From Bifidobacteriaceae bacterium (GTDB lineage Bacteria; Actinomycetota; Actinomycetes; Actinomycetales; WQXJ01), in the NCBI GenBank assembly GCA_031278675.1, contig JAITJY010000090.1, positions 1 to 24,938 on the forward strand: a stretch of 24,938 bases of DNA, given 5' to 3'. The notes beneath the pieces were generated by a model that saw only the letters and a program-made list of their open reading frames with translations, had not been told where the DNA came from and made no database searches. A program made the translations under genes and the position numbers. How positions within the stretch are numbered: the first letter of the stretch is position 1; the number at the start of each line of letters is the position of its first letter. Below, in pieces: positions 22,021 to 24,938 of the stretch.

Positions 22021-22982
22021 TGCTTGAGATTTTAGGAATCGCACTGCTCTGCATGTTCAACTCGAAGGCCGCCAAGGCGCGGGGCCGGAGCGGCGGCGCG
22101 GCGGTCGGCTACACCATCGCGCTGTGGATTGGGATGGAGATCGTGGGGGCGATCATCGGGGCGCTGGTGAGCCAGGGATCCATGGCGGGCGCCTACGTGT
22201 TCGGGCTGGTCTTCGCGCTGATCGGCGGGGGCGCCGCGGCGGTCATCGCCCGGCTCGGTGAGGTGCGCGCCATACCTCAGGCCCCCTGGGGCCCCGGTTA
22301 CGCCGCTCCCGGCTATCCGGCCTCCTACCCGCCGGGTCCGTATGGCGCGCCTGCGCCGCCCGCTCCGCCCGGCCCGTACCAGGCCCTCGGTCAGTCCGGC
22401 CCGCCGCCTCCACCCCCGCCGATGCCGTCTGGTCCCGCCCCAGCCCCGGCTCCCGTTCCAGCGTCCATCCCTGGGCCGCCCGCACCGGGAGACCAGCCCG
22501 TCGTCTGGCAGGACCGGCGGTCGAACGGCTCGACCTACCGCAGCCACCGCGCGGACACTTTGTACGCGGCGGCTGAGGCCCTGCGGGCGATCGCCACCCC
22601 GCCACCCAACACGTATTACGTGGCGGACACCCCCGACGGTTCGCTGGGGCGCGACCTCTTCGGTTTCTTCACCGAGGCGCCGCTCAAGACCACCGCCCTG
22701 GCCGTCAAGCCCGGCGCCCAGCCGGCTGCGCCGGTCGGTGCGGTCTCACTGACCGCCTTCGGCGACGCCATGAAAAGCCAGGCGTCGGTCGCCGCGCTGA
22801 AATCGGCTGGGCGGTACGCCTCGTTCGTCCTCCAATTGGAATGCGGCCACTGCGGCTACAAGTCGCCGGTCGAGACGCAACAGGGGGAGTTCGAGCGCCA
22901 GTGCTACTCCTGCGGCACGGTCAACCAGACCCGACGCGGAACCATCAACGTTCTCACGGGCTCCGGCTTCGTGGAGATCTAG
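22020..22982 (+). CDS. Membrane protein with Pro-rich linker and C-terminal zinc ribbon (cassette gene 2)
   Basis: Not recognised as a named family. It has 320 residues in three parts. Residues 1-80 hold two clear membrane helices (about 28-50 and 56-78) and a short hydrophobic N-terminus. Residues about 82-168 are a Pro/Ala/Gly-rich, probably disordered linker with GPGYAAPGYP-type tracts. Residues 169-320 form a soluble domain (YRSHRADTLYAAAEALRAIA) ending in a four-Cys zinc ribbon, CGHC at 275-278 and CYSC at 295-298. The linker and ribbon would be cytoplasmic if the helices form a hairpin. It starts in the stop of gene 1 (TAATG) and ends 19 nt before gene 3. A scaffold or sensor role is possible but unproven. 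Confidence 0.75.
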   Translation: MLEILGIALLCMFNSKAAKARGRSGGAAVGYTIALWIGMEIVGAIIGALVSQGSMAGAYVFGLVFALIGGGAAAVIARLGEVRAIPQAPWGPGYAAPGYPASYPPGPYGAPAPPAPPGPYQALGQSGPPPPPPPMPSGPAPAPAPVPASIPGPPAPGDQPVVWQDRRSNGSTYRSHRADTLYAAAEALRAIATPPPNTYYVADTPDGSLGRDLFGFFTEAPLKTTALAVKPGAQPAAPVGAVSLTAFGDAMKSQASVAALKSAGRYASFVLQLECGHCGYKSPVETQQGEFERQCYSCGTVNQTRRGTINVLTGSGFVEI

Positions 22983-23001
22983 CAACACCAAGGAGACGGC
23001 C

Positions 23002-24060
23002 ATGACCACCCCGAACTGGAACGACCCGACCAGGGCCAACGCTGGCCTGGACAACCCGCACTTGCCAGCCGCCGAATTGATGGCGATCGCCGCCGCCCAG
23101 CCCGGCCTCTGGCCCCGGGTGGCCCGCCATCCAGCGGCCTACCCCGACCTGCTGGTGTGGATGCGTGCCCAAGGCTTCGCGGACGCGCCGCCCTACCCTG
23201 GGCCAACCCAGCCACCAGCCGGGCCTGGCGCCTCGTTGACACCCGCCCCGGCACCAACCGAGCCGTCGCCTGGGCGTCACGCCTGGGCGGTACCCAGCCC
23301 AGCGGCATCGTCCAAACCAACGGCGCCGTTCGAGCCCCCACCGCAGGCCGGGGCGCCGGGTGACTGGCCGGCGCGACCGGACGGCCGACGCGGCCAGACC
23401 GGCCTGGCGGTCGGGATAGCCGCCGCGGTGATCGCCCTGGTGGTGGGCGGGGGCGCCGGACTGTGGGTGCTGACCCACGGCGACAACCAGACCGGCCGCG
23501 ACCAGACGGGCGCTGCGGCGGCCAGCCAGTCGGCGGCCGAGACGCCCACCGAGCGCGGGGGAGACGAATCGGCGACGCCGCCCTCGCCCACCGGCAAGGC
23601 CTCCGAGCCGTCCACTTCCAGCGGGGGAAGCGGCGGCAGCGTCTCCTTGGTGACGGATGCCGACCCGATCACCTACCAGGCCGGCGAGACGCCGTTCACC
23701 GGCATGGCGGACCTGGCGGGCGGGTCGACCGTGGAGGTCGGCTTCGTGCTGTCGGCGGACGGCGGCTCGCTGCATGATCTATCGTTCCGGATCCAGGGCG
23801 GCGCGCTTGAGGGCCTGGGCTACAACGCCTTCATCTCCTGGAACGGCGGCACTTCTTACGACGTGTCGAGCGGGGTCTGCGAAGCCGTGCTCGGTGCGGA
23901 CGGCGGGATTGTGCTGGTGCTCGAGTTCATCGGCGCGGACACGGCGACGGGCGTGCTCACCTACAAGGACGAGATGAGCGACTACTCGGAAGGCTGGGAC
24001 AGCGAAGCGAAGACCCTCGTTGACTTGGGCTCCGGCCCCGTCAACGTCAAGGCCATGTGA
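23002..24060 (+). CDS. Variant leucine-rich-repeat protein with one TM helix and extracellular domain (cassette gene 3)
   Basis: A 352-residue single-pass protein. Residues about 18-58 (NPHLPAAELMAIAAAQPGLW, then VARHPAAYPDLLVWMRAQG) match the variant leucine-rich repeat pattern seen at the N-terminus of many uncharacterised actinobacterial proteins. A Pro-rich linker runs to about 125. One membrane helix lies at about 133-158 (GLAVGIAAAVIALVVGGGAG). A Ser/Thr/Gly linker follows to about 213, then a beta-rich C-terminal domain of about 140 residues with one Cys. The topology implies an intracellular LRV domain and an external sensor or binding domain. ATG 23002 has AAGGAGA 6 nt upstream. It is the last gene of the three-gene unit. 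The function is unknown. Confidence 0.8.
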   Translation: MTTPNWNDPTRANAGLDNPHLPAAELMAIAAAQPGLWPRVARHPAAYPDLLVWMRAQGFADAPPYPGPTQPPAGPGASLTPAPAPTEPSPGRHAWAVPSPAASSKPTAPFEPPPQAGAPGDWPARPDGRRGQTGLAVGIAAAVIALVVGGGAGLWVLTHGDNQTGRDQTGAAAASQSAAETPTERGGDESATPPSPTGKASEPSTSSGGSGGSVSLVTDADPITYQAGETPFTGMADLAGGSTVEVGFVLSADGGSLHDLSFRIQGGALEGLGYNAFISWNGGTSYDVSSGVCEAVLGADGGIVLVLEFIGADTATGVLTYKDEMSDYSEGWDSEAKTLVDLGSGPVNVKAM

Positions 24061-24133
24061 CCGCCGCTGTCGGGGCGAACCAGAGCAAGGAAGACACTGA
24101 GCCGCAGTCGCCCAGCCGCGCGGACCGTCGCCT

Positions 24134-24162
24134 TTGACAGCCCAACCAACCCGCAATACTGT
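24134..24162 (+). promoter_or_regulatory. Promoter TTGACA-17-TACTGT
   Basis: A perfect -35 TTGACA at 24134-24139, a 17-bp spacer, and TACTGT at 24157-24162, which fits the actinobacterial TAnnnT -10. The start of transcription would be near 24169, inside the hexanucleotide repeat. It lies after the stop of cassette gene 3 and ahead of the ORF at 24202. This is the best-looking promoter in the window. Confidence 0.55.
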
Positions 24163-24165
24163 CAC

Positions 24166-24199
<34 letters not shown>

Positions 24200-24201
24200 C
24201 G

Positions 24202-24888
24202 GTGAGCGCCCGCGGGTTAGTCGCGCTCGGGTGTGGTGTCATTCTCGCGTCCGTTGGTGTGCCGTGGGTTGTGGCGCTGATCCGAGGATTTGACCCGGTG
24301 GGTGACGGGTCGTCGGCGACAAACGCGCTAACCCTCGGTGTGGCGATGCCCGGGGCGCGGGTCTTGGTCTGGGGTTTGGTTATCGCGGTACCCGGATTAG
24401 CTACCCACCCGCACCCGGCCCCGGGCTCTTGGCAGAGTCCGCTGGTTGGGGTTGCGGGGTGTTGCCGCGCCGGCTGTGTGGCGGCTCCGGTGGTCGCACC
24501 GGAGCCGGCGATTGACGACTCGTGTTCAGCGGGGACCAGGGCGTGTGAGGACAAGACCCGGAATGAAATCTGCCCCTGGGCGCTGACCAGAAGACAAATT
24601 GAAACACTCGACGCGGCTGGGGCCGCGAAGGGCCCGTCGGGCGTGTCAACGCACCGGCTTGGGGCCGCGAAGGGCCCGTCGAGCGTGCCAACTCATCTGC
24701 TTGGGGCCGCGAAGGGCCCGTTGAGCGTGTCAACGCGTCGGTTTGGGGCCGCGAGTGTTTCAATTTATCTCCTGGATTTCGTCGAGTGTTTCAATTTATC
24801 TCCCGCTCTCAGCATCACTGCAGGTCAGAGCACTGGGCTTGGTTGGGCAGGAGATAAATTGAAACACTCGCCACCGGAAAGGAGATAA
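24202..24888 (+). CDS. Short membrane-protein ORF running into a repeat region (doubtful 3' part)
   Basis: Not recognised. 228 residues from GTG 24202. The first 66 or so look like a real membrane protein with two hydrophobic helices (GLVALGCGVILASVGVPWVVALI and VLVWGLVIAVPGLA), behind a good promoter. After about residue 95 the ORF crosses a strong hairpin, then a box repeat, then the 42-bp tandem repeat, which gives three 14-residue GAAKGP units, and it ends inside the box array. The distal half therefore looks like repeat DNA that happens to be open. The gene may be a truncated remnant. No Shine-Dalgarno is present. Confidence 0.4.
   Translation: MSARGLVALGCGVILASVGVPWVVALIRGFDPVGDGSSATNALTLGVAMPGARVLVWGLVIAVPGLATHPHPAPGSWQSPLVGVAGCCRAGCVAAPVVAPEPAIDDSCSAGTRACEDKTRNEICPWALTRRQIETLDAAGAAKGPSGVSTHRLGAAKGPSSVPTHLLGAAKGPLSVSTRRFGAASVSIYLLDFVECFNLSPALSITAGQSTGLGWAGDKLKHSPPERR
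24482..24507 (+). terminator. Strong 11-bp hairpin
   Basis: CGGCTCCGGTG pairs perfectly with CACCGGAGCCG around a GTCG loop. There is no T-run, but many actinobacterial terminators lack one. It lies inside the ORF at 24202 and would be a natural end for transcription from the promoter at 24134, before the repeat zone. As coding sequence it reads AAPVVAPEPA. Confidence 0.4.
24590..24610 (+). repeat. Single divergent copy of the AT-rich box (box A)
   Basis: ACAAATTGAAACACTCG followed by ACG is a near copy of the box found four times at 24752-24901, with two changes in its left end. It flanks the left side of the 42-bp tandem repeat, in the same orientation as the two rightmost boxes. Confidence 0.75.
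24619..24754 (+). repeat. 42-bp tandem repeat, three full copies plus a partial
   Basis: Units start at 24619, 24661 and 24703, each opening GGGGCCGCGAAGGGCCCGT, and a fourth breaks off after 10 bp into box B of the array. Each unit also holds G(A/G)GCGTG(T/C)CAAC. On the opposite strand this reads GTTGACACGCTC-like, close to the TTGAAACACTC core of the boxes. The period of 42 keeps the frame. Confidence 0.85.
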
Positions 24889-24901
24889 ATTGAAACACTC
24901 G
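24752..24901. repeat. Symmetric array of four 21-bp AT-rich boxes
   Basis: The box reads GAGATAAATTGAAACACTCG with one more G in front. Copies lie at 24752-24772 and 24783-24803 (minus orientation) and at 24850-24870 and 24881-24901 (plus orientation). All four are identical across 21 bp. Each pair is spaced by exactly 31 bp (21 plus a 10-bp unlike spacer), and the whole array is centred on one dyad at 24826.5. The spacers are unrelated, so the conservation is confined to the boxes. Read in plus orientation each box contains AGGAG or GGGAG, five bases, then TTG. Confidence 0.9.
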
Positions 24902-24938
24902 ACGCCGCAGACAGCGCCAGGCGCGGGCCGACTTTGCT

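Noticed and set aside
24401..24763. Minus-strand ORF beginning MKHSRPQT
   Set aside because: It starts at a TTG inside a repeat box and is mostly the translation of the 42-bp repeat; its remainder is antisense to the ORF at 24202. Composition looks non-coding.
24590..24901. CRISPR array
   Set aside because: The box ends resemble the ATTGAAAC end of some CRISPR repeats, but copies occur in both orientations, the units are 21 bp with 10-bp spacers, and no cas gene is in view.

Overview
This window looks like chromosomal DNA from a high-GC Gram-positive bacterium of the Actinomycetota. The basis is GC-rich coding with many GTG starts, start-stop overlaps of the GTGA/ATGA type, a single-chain class II glycyl-tRNA synthetase next to dusB, dgt and dnaG, an LPxTG-anchored surface protein, and a variant leucine-rich-repeat protein of a type common in actinobacteria. 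Genus or species cannot be read from the sequence. No tRNA, rRNA, CRISPR array or transposase gene was found.

Layout. Positions 1-3014 hold the housekeeping pair dgt and dnaG on the minus strand; dnaG runs off the left edge. Positions 3101-5421 are a two-gene ABC export or FtsX-type module on the plus strand, whose ATPase has degenerate motifs. Positions 5464-9654 (minus) encode a 1396-residue sortase-anchored adhesin-like protein with tandem DUF11-type repeats. A non-coding gap with a 28-bp tandem repeat (9655-9996) leads to a ROK-family regulator at 9997. Positions 11318-18661 form a sugar operon: lipoprotein binding protein, two CUT1 permeases, GH1 beta-glycosidase, a possible 24-residue bridging ORF, and a YicI-like GH31 alpha-xylosidase. 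The housekeeping run resumes on the minus strand with dusB and glyS (18663-21254).

glyS-dusB and dgt-dnaG face the same way. They look like two halves of one ancestral cluster separated by about 15.6 kb of accessory genes.

The right end (21400-24060, plus strand) is a tight three-gene cassette of unrecognised function: a four-helix membrane protein, a membrane protein with a Pro-rich linker and zinc ribbon, and a variant-LRR/TM/extracellular-domain protein. After it come a good promoter, a hexanucleotide repeat, a short membrane-protein ORF, a strong hairpin, a 42-bp tandem repeat, and a symmetric array of AT-rich boxes of about 21 bp at the window edge.

How the genes work together. The regulator and sugar operon are best read as uptake of an alpha-xylosyl-containing beta-glucoside, such as isoprimeverose or small xyloglucan fragments. 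GH31 would remove xylose and GH1 would cleave the beta-glucoside in the cytoplasm. The substrate is inferred from the enzyme pair and is not proven. The least explained parts are the three-gene cassette and the repeat complex at 24590-24901.
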